Shown here piece after piece: positions 12,183-21,914 of a stretch of DNA of 64,000 nucleotides. The notes beneath the pieces are model-generated. The model was not told where the DNA came from, did no database searches, and saw only the letters and a list, made by a program, of their open reading frames with translations. Source of the DNA: Tsukamurella sp. PLM1 (lineage in GTDB: Bacteria > Actinomycetota > Actinomycetes > Mycobacteriales > Mycobacteriaceae); contig NZ_AP025688.1 in assembly GCF_023168325.1 (NCBI RefSeq), positions 3,844,001 to 3,908,000 on the forward strand. The letters are read 5' to 3'. A program made the position numbers and the translations under genes. Positions within the stretch are counted from its first letter, which is position 1. Each line of letters begins with the position of its first letter.

Positions 12183-13193
12183 TCAACCCAGCGCACGCAG
12201 GCGGGGCTCGAGGTCCCGGGCGAAGACGTCCAAGAACCGCCGCTGGTCGTGGCCGGGCGCGTGGAACACCAGATGGTTCAGGCCCGCATCCACGTACTGC
12301 TTGACGACCGCGACGGCCTCGTCGGGATCCGACGTGACGATCCACCGCTTGGCGACCTGCTCGATCGGCAGCTCATCGGCGAGGCGCTCCATCTCGGCGC
12401 TCGAGTTCACCGAATGCTTCTGCTCCGCGGTGAGCGAGAGCGGCGCCCAGAACCGCGTGTTCTCCAGCGCCAGCTCCGGATCCGGGTCGTAGCTGATCTT
12501 GATCTCGATCATCTTGTCCAGCGCCTCGAAGTCTCGGCCGGCGAGGTCCGATCCCTCCTTCGCTGCGGGGATCAACTTGTCGGTATAGAGCTCCATGCCC
12601 TTGCCCGAGGTGCAGATCATGCCGTCGCCCACGCGGCCCGCGTACTTCGCGACGACGGGGCCGCCGGCGGCGATGTAGACGGGCACCGGGTTCTCCGGAA
12701 CATCGAACAGGACCGCGTCCTTGGTGTGGTAGTAGTCGCCCTCGAAGTTCGTGATCTCGCCGGACCACAGTGCGCGCATCAGCCGCACGGACTCGCGCAG
12801 CCGCGCGAACCGCTCCTTGAACTCCGGCCACTCGCCCTGGAAGCCGGTGGCGTACTCGTTGAGCGCCTCGCCGGTGCCGGCGCCCAGGAAGATCCGGTCC
12901 GGGTACATGCACGCCATCGACGCGAACGCCTGCGCGATCACCGCCGGGTTGTAGCGGAACGTGGGCGTCATGACCGAGGTGCCGATCTTCACCCGCTCGG
13001 TACGCTCCCCCACGGCGGCCATCCACGCCAGCGAGAACGGCGCGTGGCCGCCGTTCACGCGCCACGGCTGGAAGTGGTCGCTCACCGCGACCGAATCCAG
13101 GCCGGCGGCCTCCGCCGCGACGGCGATCTCCACCAACTCGCGCGGCCCGAACTGCTCCGCCGACGCCTTGTATCCCAGCTGCAACTTCGCCAT
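12183..13193 (-). CDS. fgd1: F420-dependent glucose-6-phosphate dehydrogenase Fgd1
   Basis: Oxidises glucose-6-phosphate to 6-phosphogluconolactone while reducing coenzyme F420, feeding F420H2-dependent reductases. The protein is 336 aa and reads collinearly with M. tuberculosis Fgd1: [35 protein letters not shown] (with the catalytic-region His), [46 protein letters not shown] and [18 protein letters not shown] chose ATG 13193 because it gives the family N-terminus [11 protein letters not shown]; an upstream GTG at 13202 would add three residues. The gene order fgd1-pta-ackA is the same as Rv0407-Rv0409, which supports the assignment over a generic luciferase-like oxidoreductase. Confidence 0.95.
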   Translation of the reverse strand: MAKLQLGYKASAEQFGPRELVEIAVAAEAAGLDSVAVSDHFQPWRVNGGHAPFSLAWMAAVGERTERVKIGTSVMTPTFRYNPAVIAQAFASMACMYPDRIFLGAGTGEALNEYATGFQGEWPEFKERFARLRESVRLMRALWSGEITNFEGDYYHTKDAVLFDVPENPVPVYIAAGGPVVAKYAGRVGDGMICTSGKGMELYTDKLIPAAKEGSDLAGRDFEALDKMIEIKISYDPDPELALENTRFWAPLSLTAEQKHSVNSSAEMERLADELPIEQVAKRWIVTSDPDEAVAVVKQYVDAGLNHLVFHAPGHDQRRFLDVFARDLEPRLRALG

Positions 13194-13203
13194 ACGACTC
13201 ACA

Positions 13204-14124
13204 CTACGGCGCGGGACGCGAGGCCGGGTCGTCGGCGCGGGATGCCCCGTACTCGGTCTCGAACACGCGACCCGCCTGCGCCATCACGAGCCCGCCCGTG
13301 CTCGCCACCACGGCGTCGGTGCGCGGATCCTCGCGATCGACGCCGCCGTAGACCTGAGAGGCCTGGGTGTCGGTGAACTCGTCGCCGCGCTCGGCGCCGC
13401 GGACCAGCGCGTACGAGCGGGCCGCGATCGCCTGGGCCTGCAGGGCCGCGGTACCGCCCTGGTCGGCCCAGCCGGGCGAGCTCTCGATCGGGACGACGCC
13501 GCGCACGTAGTCCTCGAGCCCGACCACGTTGAGCACCTTGCCGCCGCGCGCGACGAGGCTGCCCCGGTACCCCGCGTTATCGCCGCAGAACCGCAGCACC
13601 TGGTCGGCGGGGACGGACTGGTTGGCCGTCGGGGGTGCGACGGTGCCGTCCGGGCTCGGGATCGAGCCGACGACCGCGCCGCCGCATCCCGCGCGGATCG
13701 TCGCGGTCGTACCGTCGATGCTCACGGCCTGGCCCGGGGCCACCTGCTGGCCCCCGACCACGGCGCCCGCCGGGGCGAGTACGTCGAGCCGCTTACGCTC
13801 GGTCAGGTTGACGGTGACGGGCAACCCGGTGTGCACGGTGCCCAGCGTCGCACCGGGGTAGTACTTGTTCAGGATCTGATGGACGGTCCAGCCCTGCTTG
13901 GCGTACTCGAACGCGCCGAGCTGACTCATCCCGCGACCGTGCCCGCCGGCCGCGCCGGGGAGGTCCACCAGGACCGGGTCCGACGGTGCGGACGCCGGCG
14001 CGGAGCGATCCCAGGCCGCGAGCGCGCCCCCCACCAGCAGCGCAGGGACGACGGTGGCCGCCGCTGCCCGCGCGGCCCTCGATCGCCGAGAGCGACGGGG
14101 GCCGCCGTCGATCCACACGGGCAT
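13204..14124 (-). CDS. SpoIID/LytB-domain secreted protein
   Basis: About 306 aa. There is one N-terminal membrane or signal segment ([19 protein letters not shown], about residues 22-40) after an Arg-rich start, then an extracytoplasmic SpoIID/LytB region with [33 protein letters not shown] and [13 protein letters not shown]. In spore formers SpoIID is a lytic transglycosylase. In actinobacteria homologues are cell-wall proteins of unclear role, so peptidoglycan remodelling is an inference. ATG 14124 is preferred over a longer frame because AAGGAGA lies just upstream. The A/T-rich stretch upstream contains a TTGACA on the minus strand, but I could not pair it with a well-spaced -10. Confidence 0.75.
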   Translation of the reverse strand: MPVWIDGGPRRSRRSRAARAAAATVVPALLVGGALAAWDRSAPASAPSDPVLVDLPGAAGGHGRGMSQLGAFEYAKQGWTVHQILNKYYPGATLGTVHTGLPVTVNLTERKRLDVLAPAGAVVGGQQVAPGQAVSIDGTTATIRAGCGGAVVGSIPSPDGTVAPPTANQSVPADQVLRFCGDNAGYRGSLVARGGKVLNVVGLEDYVRGVVPIESSPGWADQGGTAALQAQAIAARSYALVRGAERGDEFTDTQASQVYGGVDREDPRTDAVVASTGGLVMAQAGRVFETEYGASRADDPASRPAP

Positions 14125-14266
14125 CCGGGTCTCCTTCGTTACCAATGAGGTGATTGTGATTATTGAGACTCAAGTAAACATCGAGACTTGTCAACCCCAC
14201 CGGACTCCCGCCCCCTTTTCGTACGGCGCCCCCCTTTCCGTCGTGCCCCCCTCGAAACGCCGCCCT

Positions 14267-14331
14267 CCCCCGATTCGTCCGAGCCCCACCGGAACGCCGG
14301 TCGAATCGGTGGGGCTGGGACGAATCGGGGG
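14267..14331. terminator. Large imperfect hairpin between the TauE-like and SpoIID-like genes
   Basis: Arms 14267-14291 and 14307-14331 pair as 14 bp (CCCCCGATTCGTCC), one mismatch, then 10 bp (AGCCCCACCG), around a 15-base loop. It lies downstream of the minus-strand TauE-like gene and upstream of the SpoIID-like gene, so it could end the former. No U-tract follows, as is common in actinobacteria. Confidence 0.5.
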
Positions 14332-14345
14332 GCGCGGGCTCCGCA

Positions 14346-14390
14346 GTTCGACGGTCCGCCGCCGCGTCGCGGTTCGACGGTCCGCCGCCG
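14346..14390. repeat. Two near-identical 19-base direct repeats
   Basis: GTTCGACGGTCCGCCGCCG occurs at 14346-14364 and again at 14372-14390, 26 bases apart, just beyond the stop of the TauE-like gene. The surrounding 14146-14398 interval holds no gene I can support. The function of the repeat is unknown. Confidence 0.6.
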
Positions 14391-14398
14391 GCGCGCGC

Positions 14399-15142
14399 TC
14401 AGAACCAGACGCGCGCCAGCCAGACCGACAGACCCAGGCCGCAGACGGCCACCGTCCGGCGGAGCAGGTCCTGATCGACGCGTTTGGCGACCGGAGGGCC
14501 GCACCAGCCGCCCGCGAAGCCACCGACGCCCATCGCGACGGCGGCGGGCCAGTGCACGGGACCGAAGGCGGCGAAAGCCAGCGCCGCGACCAGGTTCGCG
14601 ATCCCCAGGACGTAACTCTTCTCGACCACGGCCCGCCACATCGGCATCGTCGTGCAGACCAGGGTGAGCGCCAGGATCATCACGCCCGCGCCCGCACCGA
14701 AGTACCCGCCGTACACCGCGACCAGGAAGATCCCGATCGGGAACACCACCGGAAAGGTGCGCTCGCCCGCCAGCGCGCGCAGCCGCGGCTGCAGCAGGAT
14801 CGCGAGCGAGGCGATCCCGACCAGCACCGGCACGATCCGCTCGAAGGTATCGCCGGGGGCGAGCAGCAGCACCGTCGAACCGACCGCGCCGCCGGCCAGG
14901 GCGAGCACCGCGAGCCGGAGCATGCGCGGCTTGTCGTCGGCGAGGTCGGAGACAGAGTTCGCGACGGAGCCGCCGCCGACAGCGACCATCGCCACGGTGT
15001 TGGTCACGTTGGCGGCCACGGGCGCGAGCCCCGCGGCGAGCAGCGCCGGGTACGAGACCACGGACGCGAGGCCGGTGAGGAATCCGATCAGGCCCGCGGC
15101 GAAGCCCGCCACGCACACCAGCACCAGCTCGACCACGGACAC
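14399..15142 (-). CDS. TauE/SafE-family membrane permease
   Basis: Putative sulfite/anion exporter of about 247 aa with 8 hydrophobic helices arranged as two repeats, GFAAGLIGFLTGLASVVSYP opening the first and YGGYFGAGAGVMILAL the second. Substrates of this family (sulfite, sulfoacetate, other organosulfur anions) vary, so none is assigned. GTG 15142 is preferred because AGGA lies at a good distance upstream; GTG 15160 would give six more residues. It is divergent from an ABC exporter, with a SoxR-like promoter between them. Confidence 0.75.
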   Translation of the reverse strand: MSVVELVLVCVAGFAAGLIGFLTGLASVVSYPALLAAGLAPVAANVTNTVAMVAVGGGSVANSVSDLADDKPRMLRLAVLALAGGAVGSTVLLLAPGDTFERIVPVLVGIASLAILLQPRLRALAGERTFPVVFPIGIFLVAVYGGYFGAGAGVMILALTLVCTTMPMWRAVVEKSYVLGIANLVAALAFAAFGPVHWPAAVAMGVGGFAGGWCGPPVAKRVDQDLLRRTVAVCGLGLSVWLARVWF

Positions 15143-15198
15143 CCCGCCATCCTGCGCCACCGCGGGGAACGGCCCGCGCTACGCCCTCCGCGAACGAC

Positions 15199-15229
15199 TG
15201 GACATCAAGTTAACTTGAGGTCGTAGGGT
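15199..15229 (+). promoter_or_regulatory. SoxR-type promoter: SoxR box inside a 19-bp spacer
   Basis: CATCAAGTTAACTTGAGG at 15203-15220 matches 16 of 18 bases of the classical SoxR box CCTCAAGTTAACTTGAGG. It is centred between a -35-like TGGACA (15199-15204) and a -10-like TAGGGT (15224-15229) with a spacer of exactly 19 bp, the overlong spacing typical of MerR/SoxR-activated promoters. The ABC exporter ATG is 8 bases past the -10 element, so the transcript would be leaderless or nearly so. Confidence 0.75.
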
Positions 15230-15236
15230 TTCATGC

Positions 15237-17105
15237 ATGAGCATGGAATCGGTCGCATGGAGCACCCTGTACCAGGGGAATCGGTCGCTCGACGCACCGT
15301 CGCGCCGCCCCGCCGACACGCTGCGCCGGATGGGCCCGTTCGCCCGGCCGCACCGCTGGCGGCTCACCGCGTTCCTGCTGCTCTCGGTGGTCTCGGCGCT
15401 GCTCGCCGTGGCCACGCCGCTGCTCGCGGGCAGGGTGGTGGACCGCATCGTGGGCGGCGGCCCCACGTCCGCGGTGGTCCAGCTCGCGGTCCTGATCGCG
15501 GTCATCGCGATCGTCGGCGCGGGCGTCGACCTGCTCTCGCGCTGGTTCTCCTCGCGCATCGGCGAGGGCCTGATCTACCAGCTGCGCACGGCCGTCTTCG
15601 ACCACGTCCAGACGATGCCGGTGGCCTTCTTCACCCGGACCCGCACGGGCGCGCTGGTGAGCCGCCTCAACAACGACGTGCTCGGGGCGCAGCGCGCATT
15701 CTCCGACACCCTCGCCGGCGTGGTCACCAACGTGGTCACGCTCGCTCTCACGCTGGGCGTGATGCTCACGATCTCGTGGCAGATCACGCTGCTGGCACTG
15801 CTCCTGTTACCGGTGTTCATCATTCCCTCGCGCAGCATGGGGCGGAAGATCGCGGCCATGTCGCGCCGCGCGGCCCGGCACAACGCATCGATGAGCGACC
15901 AGATGACAGAGCGCTTCTCGGCCCCCGGCGCCACCCTGGTCAAGCTGTACGGCCGGCCCGAGATCGAATCGCACGAGTTCGCCTGGCGCGCCGGCGCCGT
16001 GCGCGACATCGGCGTCCGCATCGCCATGGCCCGGATGACCTTCGTGACGATGCTGACGCTGGTCAGCTCGCTCGCACTCGCCCTGGTGTACGGATTGGGC
16101 GGCTTCTACGCCATCCGCGGCGATCTACAGGCGGGCGCCGTCGTCGCGCTGGCACTGCTGCTCACCCGGCTCTACGTTCCGCTCACCGCGCTCGCGAACG
16201 CGCGCGTCGAGGTGATGACCGCGCTGGTCTCGTTCGAGCGCGTCTTCGAGGTGTTGGACCTGGAACCTATGGTTCGCGACGCGCCCGACGCCATCGCGAT
16301 CGACAAGGGCGCGGCGCAGCTGCGCTTCGACGGCGTCGACTTCGCCTACCCCTCCGCGGACAAGGTCTCGCTCGCGTCGCTCGAGGAGGTCGCGCAGCTC
16401 GACACCCGCGGCGGCGAGACGGTGCTGCACGACGTCTCGTTCACCGCCGCACCCGGCACCATGGTCGCGCTGGTCGGCAGTTCCGGCGCCGGGAAGTCGA
16501 CGATCGCCCAGCTCGCGACCCGGCTCTACGACCCGGATTCCGGGGCGATCACCCTGAACGGCACGGACCTGCGTGACATCACCGCCCGGAGCCTGCACGC
16601 CGCCATCGGCCTGGTCACGCAGGACGGGCACCTGTTCCACGACACGATCCGCGCGAACCTGCTGCTCGCGAACCCCGATGCGACGGACGCGCAGGTGCAC
16701 GACGCGCTGCGCCGCGCGCGCCTCGAGGACCTGGTGGAGCACCTGCCGGACGGCCTGGACACGGTGGTCGGCGAGCGCGGCTACCGCCTGTCGGGCGGCG
16801 AGCGCCAGCGGCTGACGATCGCGCGGCTGCTGCTCGCTCAGCCGTCCGTCGTGATCCTCGACGAGGCCACGGCCCACCTGGACTCGACGTCGGAGGCCGC
16901 CGTCCAGGCGGCACTGGCCGAGGCCCTCGCCGACCGCACGTCACTGGTGATCGCGCACCGCCTCTCCACGATCCGCGCCGCGGACCAGATCCTGGTGCTC
17001 GAAGCCGGGCGCATCGTCGAACGCGGCACGCACGACGCCCTACTGGCGCAGGGCGGACGGTACGCCGAGCTCTACCGCACGCAGTTCGCCGACCAGGCGG
17101 CGTGA
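15237..17105 (+). CDS. ABC exporter, fused permease-ATPase half-transporter (MsbA/LmrA-like)
   Basis: Multidrug- or lipid-type ABC exporter of 622 aa. Residues about 45-310 form the six-helix type IV membrane domain; residues 365-615 form the ATPase with Walker A GSSGAGKST, signature LSGGERQRL, Walker B VVILDEATAHLD and H-loop LVIAHRLST. It probably works as a homodimer because no partner subunit is adjacent. Start choices are ATG 15237 and ATG 15243; both lie right after the SoxR-type promoter. That promoter implies induction by redox-active compounds and export of such compounds, but the substrate is inference. Confidence 0.85.
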   Translation: MSMESVAWSTLYQGNRSLDAPSRRPADTLRRMGPFARPHRWRLTAFLLLSVVSALLAVATPLLAGRVVDRIVGGGPTSAVVQLAVLIAVIAIVGAGVDLLSRWFSSRIGEGLIYQLRTAVFDHVQTMPVAFFTRTRTGALVSRLNNDVLGAQRAFSDTLAGVVTNVVTLALTLGVMLTISWQITLLALLLLPVFIIPSRSMGRKIAAMSRRAARHNASMSDQMTERFSAPGATLVKLYGRPEIESHEFAWRAGAVRDIGVRIAMARMTFVTMLTLVSSLALALVYGLGGFYAIRGDLQAGAVVALALLLTRLYVPLTALANARVEVMTALVSFERVFEVLDLEPMVRDAPDAIAIDKGAAQLRFDGVDFAYPSADKVSLASLEEVAQLDTRGGETVLHDVSFTAAPGTMVALVGSSGAGKSTIAQLATRLYDPDSGAITLNGTDLRDITARSLHAAIGLVTQDGHLFHDTIRANLLLANPDATDAQVHDALRRARLEDLVEHLPDGLDTVVGERGYRLSGGERQRLTIARLLLAQPSVVILDEATAHLDSTSEAAVQAALAEALADRTSLVIAHRLSTIRAADQILVLEAGRIVERGTHDALLAQGGRYAELYRTQFADQAA

Positions 17106-17118
17106 TCCACCCAGCGAC

Positions 17119-17137
17119 TTAGGTTACCCTTTCCGTA
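17119..17137. promoter_or_regulatory. Candidate IdeR box upstream of irtA
   Basis: Begins with a perfect TTAGGTTA half-site and matches about 13 of 19 positions of the IdeR consensus. It ends 20 bases before the irtA ATG. In M. tuberculosis irtAB is IdeR-regulated, so position and target both fit. Confidence 0.55.
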
Positions 17138-17157
17138 CACGGGCGGAAGGGGCGACG

Positions 17158-19763
17158 ATGGCACGCGGATTCAGCGGGGCGGTCATGCGGGCGTTCGGCG
17201 CCCAGGACCACCTGATCACAGTTCTGGAATCGGAACGACGCGCCTCGCACTGCGTGCGCGTGCGATTCCACTCGGACACCCTGTTCGACGAGGTCTCCGA
17301 CGGCCCCACGTCGTGGATTCGGGTCTGGTTCCCCGACGGTTCCGGTAAGGAGTTCCAGCGCGCCTACACGTTCTCGGAGGTCGACGCGGCGACCGGCCGC
17401 TTCGCGCTCGACTTCGTGTTGCACGAGCCGTCCGGCCCGGCGTCGAACTGGGCCCGCGCGGCCGAGCCCGGCGACACGGTGGCGGTCAACTACATGAGCT
17501 CGGTCCCGCTCGAGATCCCCGACGACCCTCCGGCCGGTTACCTCCTGCTGGGCGACTCGGCGTCGATCCCGGCGATCAACACGATCATCGCCGCGATGCC
17601 GCCCGAGATCCCGATCGAGGCGTACCTCGAAGAGCACGAACCCGCCGACCGCGAGCTCCCGGTGAGCCACCACCCGCGACTGCGGGTGCACTGGGTTCAT
17701 CGCGCGGGCCCGCAGTCGCTCGCCGACGCCATCGAGGCCCGGGACTGGTCGAACTGGTACGCCTGGGCCGGCCCGGAACAGGGGTCCCTCAAGCTGATCC
17801 GCGCCCGGCTCAAGGAGTTCGGATTCCCCGTTCGGAGACACACGCACTCGCCTACTGGTCACAGGGCAAGGCGATGGGCAAGGAACGGGCGCCCGAGGAC
17901 GCCGAGGCCCCGTCGCCGTTCGACGGCGCCGTTCCCGGTCCCGACGGTGCCGCGCCCGCCGCCCCGGCCGCGGAAGCCGCATCCGCACCGGTGTCCGCCC
18001 CCGAGCCCGTTCCGGCACCGGCGCCCGCCGGCCGGTGGAAGGCCGCCGCGGCGGGAAGACTTCTGGCGCCACTCAAGCGCACGATGATCGTTTCGGGTGT
18101 GCTGCAGGCGATCATCACACTGCTGCAGTTCGCGCCGTACCTGCTGCTGGTCGAACTCGGACGCAGGCTGCTGAATCACGCACCGGCGCAGGAGCTCTGG
18201 ACCATCGGCATCCTCGCGATCGTCCTCCTCGGCGTCGGCGCGCTGCTCGAATCGGCGCTCATGCTGTGGCTGCACGCCGTGGACGCGCGGTTCTCCCGGG
18301 ACCTGCGGCAATCGCTGCTGGGCAAGCTCGCGCGACTGCCACTCGGCTGGTTCACCACTCGCACCTCAGGCGGGATCAAGAACCTGGTGCAGGACAACAC
18401 TCTTGCGCTGCACTACCTCGTCACGCACGCGGTGCCCGACTCCGTGGCCGCCGTCGTGGCGCCGATCGCGGTGCTCGTGTACCTGTTCGCCGTCGACTGG
18501 GGGATCGCGCTGCTCCTGCTCATCCCGGTCCTCGGCTACCTGCTCACCATGTACCGCATGATCATCTCGTCGTCGGTGAAGATCCCGCAGCACCAGGCGT
18601 GGGTCGAGAAGATGGACGACGAGGCCACCGCGTACCTCGACGCGCAGCCGGTCATCCGCGTCTTCGGCGGCGTGCTCGCGTCCGGCTTCCGGCGGAACCT
18701 GGACGGCTACATCGCCTTCCTCTCCGCCTGGCAGCGGCCGTTCGTCCGCACCAAGACGATCATGGACATCGTCACCCGGCCTACCACCTTCCTCTGGGTG
18801 ATCGCCGCCGCGGGAACCCTCTTCGTGACCCTCGGCTGGACCGACCCGGTGGACCTGCTGCCGTTCCTACTCCTGGGCGCGACCTTCGGGGTGCGCCTGC
18901 TGGGGATCGGGTACGGGCTCGCCGGACTGCGCGCGGGCATGATCGCGGCGCGCGACCTGCAGATCGTGCTCGACGCGCCCGAGCTGACCGAACGCGCACC
19001 GTCGGGCGAGCTCGACGGTGCGCCGGGCGAGGTCGCGATCCGCGACGTCACGTTCGGCTACCGCCCCGATGTGCCGGTGCTGCACGATGTCTCGCTCACG
19101 TTGCGTCCCGGTACGGTGACGGCGCTCGTCGGCGCCTCCGGCTCCGGCAAGTCCACTCTGGCCGCGCTGATCGCCCGGTTCCACGACGTGGGCGACGGGG
19201 AGATCACGGTGAGCGGCAAGGACATCCGCACGATGGCGGCCGACGAGCTGTACCGGCACCTGGGAATCGTCCTGCAGCAGACCCAGTTGGTGGTGGGGAC
19301 CGTCGCCGAGAACATCGCGCTCGCGGTCCCGGACGCCGACAGGCAGCGGATCGAGGACGCCGCCCGCGCCGCCGACATGCACGAGCGGATCCTGCGGATG
19401 CCGCAGGGCTACGACACGGTACTGGGCCGCGATCCCGCGCTGTCCGGCGGTGAGCGACAACGCCTCACGATCGCCCGCGCGATCCTCGCCGACGCCCCTG
19501 TCCTCATCCTCGACGAGGCGACCGCCTTCGCGGACCCCGAATCGGAGTACCTGGTGCAGCAGTCGCTGAGCCGTCTCGCAGCCGGCCGCACAGTGCTCAT
19601 GATCGCCCACCGCCTGCACACGGTCGTCGACGCCGACGCGATCGTCGTCCTCGACGCCGGGCGGATCGTCGAGCAGGGCACGCACGCCGAGTTGCTGGCC
19701 GCCGAAGGCACCTACCGGACCATGTGGGACGCCGCGCACGCCACGACGGGAGACGCACGATGA
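17158..19763 (+). CDS. irtA: Mycobactin importer subunit IrtA (siderophore-interacting FAD domain plus ABC), frameshifted near 17830
   Basis: Half of the IrtAB heterodimer, which has an exporter fold but imports Fe-mycobactin/carboxymycobactin and reduces the iron. Residues 1-230 are a siderophore-interacting FAD-binding domain (RAYTFSEVD as the RxY[ST] FAD motif, then [16 protein letters not shown]). A Pro/Ala linker leads to six helices and an ATPase with [18 protein letters not shown] and [11 protein letters not shown]. The SIP frame runs to KEFGFP, while its continuation [19 protein letters not shown] is in the ABC frame. Restoring one C in a CCCC run near 17830 yields about 868 aa, close to IrtA of M. 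tuberculosis (859). Without correction the ABC part would start at ATG 17874. It follows an IdeR-like box and overlaps irtB. Confidence 0.9.
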
Positions 19764-21496
19764 TCCGGACCCTGCTCTCCCTCCTCCCCGCCGGCGGGCG
19801 CCCCGTGATCGCACGGTTCCTCGCGTACGCCGCGGTGTCCGTGGCGGCACGGGCCGCGGGCGTGGTGCTGCTCATCCCGCTCCTCACCGCCCTGTTCGAC
19901 GGTGACCACGGCCGCGCAGCCGCCTGGCTGGGCGCGCTCACCGCGGCCACCGCGCTCGGCTGGTGGATCGACTCCGTCGCGTCGCGGTACGCCTATGAGC
20001 TGGGTTTCGGGACGCTGGACAGCGCTCAGCACACCGTCGCGGAGCGGCTCTCCCACATCCGCCTGACGTGGTTCGGCACCGAGAACACCGCGACCGCCCG
20101 CCAGGCCGTCGCCGCGACCGGGCCGGACCTCGTCGGCGTCTTCGTCTACCTCGTCGTGCCGTTGCTCACGGCGGTCGCGCTCCCGGTCGCGATCGGCGTC
20201 GCGCTGCTGCCCGTCGCCTGGCCGCTGGGCCTCGTCGCGCTCGCGGGAGTCCCCCTGTTGCTCGGCGCCCTCACGGCGGCGGGCGCCGTCACCGAGCGCG
20301 CGGACCGCGTCGCCGACGCGGCCAACTCCCGGCTGAGCGAGCGCGTCATCGAGTTCGCGCGCACGCAGCAGGCGCTGCGGGTGGCGCGGCGAGCCGAGCC
20401 CGAGCGCAGCCTCGCCGGCGACGCCCTCACACACCAGCACGGCGCCACGATGCGTCTGCTGCTACTGCAGATCCCCGGCCAGATCATGTTCGGCGTCGCG
20501 GCTCAGATCGCCCTGTTCGCGCTCGGCGCGACCACCGCGTGGCTCGCGCTGCGCGGCGATCTCGCACCCGCCGCCGCTGCCGCGCTGATCGTGGTCATCG
20601 TGCGCTACCTCGAGCCGTTCACCACGCTCGGGCTACTCGCACCGGGCCTGGAGGCCACCCGGCTCACGCTGCGCCGCATCACGAGCGTGATCGAGGCGCC
20701 CGTCGACCCCGTGGGCGCGTCGCACCGCACCGCTCCTACCGCGCCTCGCATCGAACTCGAGAACGTCACGTTCCACTACGGCGACGCCGACCGCCCCGTG
20801 CTGCGCGGCCTGACGCTGGCCTTCGAGTCCGGCACCACCACCGCCGTCATCGGCGCCTCGGGATCGGGCAAGAGCACGATCCTGGGGCTCATCGCGGGCT
20901 TGCACCAACCGGTGTCCGGCCGCATCCTCGTCGACGGCATCGATGTGGCCGAACTCGATCCACCGTCCCGCCGTGCCCTGACCAGCGTGGTCTTCCAGGA
21001 GCCCTATCTGGCGGCGGAGACCATCGGCGAGAACGTCCGCGCCGGTGACCCGGATGCGCCCGCCGAGCGCGTCGCGGCGGCGACCGCGCTCGCCCGGGTG
21101 GACGAGGTCGTCGACCGCGTTCCCGGCGGGCTCGACGCCCGGGTGGGCGAGGCCGGGGCCACACTGTCCGGCGGCGAGCGCCAGCGTGTGAGCATCGCCC
21201 GGGCCCTGCTCAAACCCGCGCCGATCCTGCTGATCGACGAAGCCACCAGCGCCCTCGACAACTCCAACGAGCGGGCGGTCGTCGACGCGCTGTCCGCGGA
21301 CGCGATCGCCCGCACCCGGGTGATCGTCGCGCACCGTCGGGCGGGGATCCGGCGTGCCGATCGGATCGTCGTGATCGACGACGGGCGCTGCATCGAAACC
21401 GGCTCACCCGACGAGTTGCTCGCCGCCGGTGGCGCCTTCGCCCGGTTCTGGAACGCGCAGGAATCCGCAGCCTCGTGGAAGGTGACCGACCGCTGA
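19760..21496 (+). CDS. irtB: Mycobactin importer subunit IrtB (ABC permease-ATPase)
   Basis: Partner half-transporter of IrtA, 578 aa, without the FAD domain. Six membrane helices fill roughly residues 15-310; the nucleotide-binding domain has [29 protein letters not shown] and an H-loop [12 protein letters not shown] 19760 overlaps the irtA stop by four bases, so the two are made together. The fixed irtA-irtB order, the fused FAD domain in the neighbour and the iron-box promoter together justify the IrtB name over a generic exporter. Confidence 0.9.
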   Translation: MIRTLLSLLPAGGRPVIARFLAYAAVSVAARAAGVVLLIPLLTALFDGDHGRAAAWLGALTAATALGWWIDSVASRYAYELGFGTLDSAQHTVAERLSHIRLTWFGTENTATARQAVAATGPDLVGVFVYLVVPLLTAVALPVAIGVALLPVAWPLGLVALAGVPLLLGALTAAGAVTERADRVADAANSRLSERVIEFARTQQALRVARRAEPERSLAGDALTHQHGATMRLLLLQIPGQIMFGVAAQIALFALGATTAWLALRGDLAPAAAAALIVVIVRYLEPFTTLGLLAPGLEATRLTLRRITSVIEAPVDPVGASHRTAPTAPRIELENVTFHYGDADRPVLRGLTLAFESGTTTAVIGASGSGKSTILGLIAGLHQPVSGRILVDGIDVAELDPPSRRALTSVVFQEPYLAAETIGENVRAGDPDAPAERVAAATALARVDEVVDRVPGGLDARVGEAGATLSGGERQRVSIARALLKPAPILLIDEATSALDNSNERAVVDALSADAIARTRVIVAHRRAGIRRADRIVVIDDGRCIETGSPDELLAAGGAFARFWNAQESAASWKVTDR

Positions 21497-21497
21497 A

Positions 21498-21851
21498 TCA
21501 GCCCTGGGCGATGCAGAACTCGTTGCCCTCGGGGTCGGCGAGCACCGTCCACCGGAATCCGAACTCCTCGTGGTCGCGCAGGTGGGTGGCGCCGAGCGCG
21601 AGCAGTCGATCGACCTCCGCGGCTCTATCGTCGGCGTGCAGGTCGAGATGCATGCGGTTCTTCACCGTCTTCCGCTCGGGCACCGCGAGGAACATCATCC
21701 GCGGCAGATCGGGGCGCTCGAATCCGATGGTCCGCATGAACTCGTTGCCGTCGTTCTCGTCGACCGGCAGGCCGAGCGCCGCCGACCAGAAGGACGCCTG
21801 CGCCGCAACGTCGGCGCAGTCCAGGTTGATCATCTGTACGTGCAGTGCCAT
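21498..21851 (-). CDS. VOC (glyoxalase/bleomycin-resistance fold) protein
   Basis: 117 aa, a single vicinal-oxygen-chelate domain: LHVQMINLDCADVAAQASFW at the N-terminus, MHLDLHADD in the middle, and WTVLADPEGNEFCIAQG at the end. The His/Glu positions expected for metal binding are present. Such small proteins include dioxygenase-like enzymes and antibiotic-binding proteins; no substrate can be assigned. ATG 21851 is preceded by a strong GGAGGAGCG. It converges with irtB, with one base between the stops, and is divergent from the deaminase gene. Confidence 0.8.
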   Translation of the reverse strand: MALHVQMINLDCADVAAQASFWSAALGLPVDENDGNEFMRTIGFERPDLPRMMFLAVPERKTVKNRMHLDLHADDRAAEVDRLLALGATHLRDHEEFGFRWTVLADPEGNEFCIAQG

Positions 21852-21914
21852 GAGCGCTCCTCCGGGTTCCGGTTCGGCGACCGATTCGCCTGACTCGGAC
21901 GATACGGTCAAGGT

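Noticed and set aside
17874..19763. IrtA ABC part as an independent gene starting at ATG 17874
   Set aside because: IrtA normally has the FAD domain fused to the ABC part. One added C restores a continuous 868-aa protein, and no ribosome site precedes this ATG.
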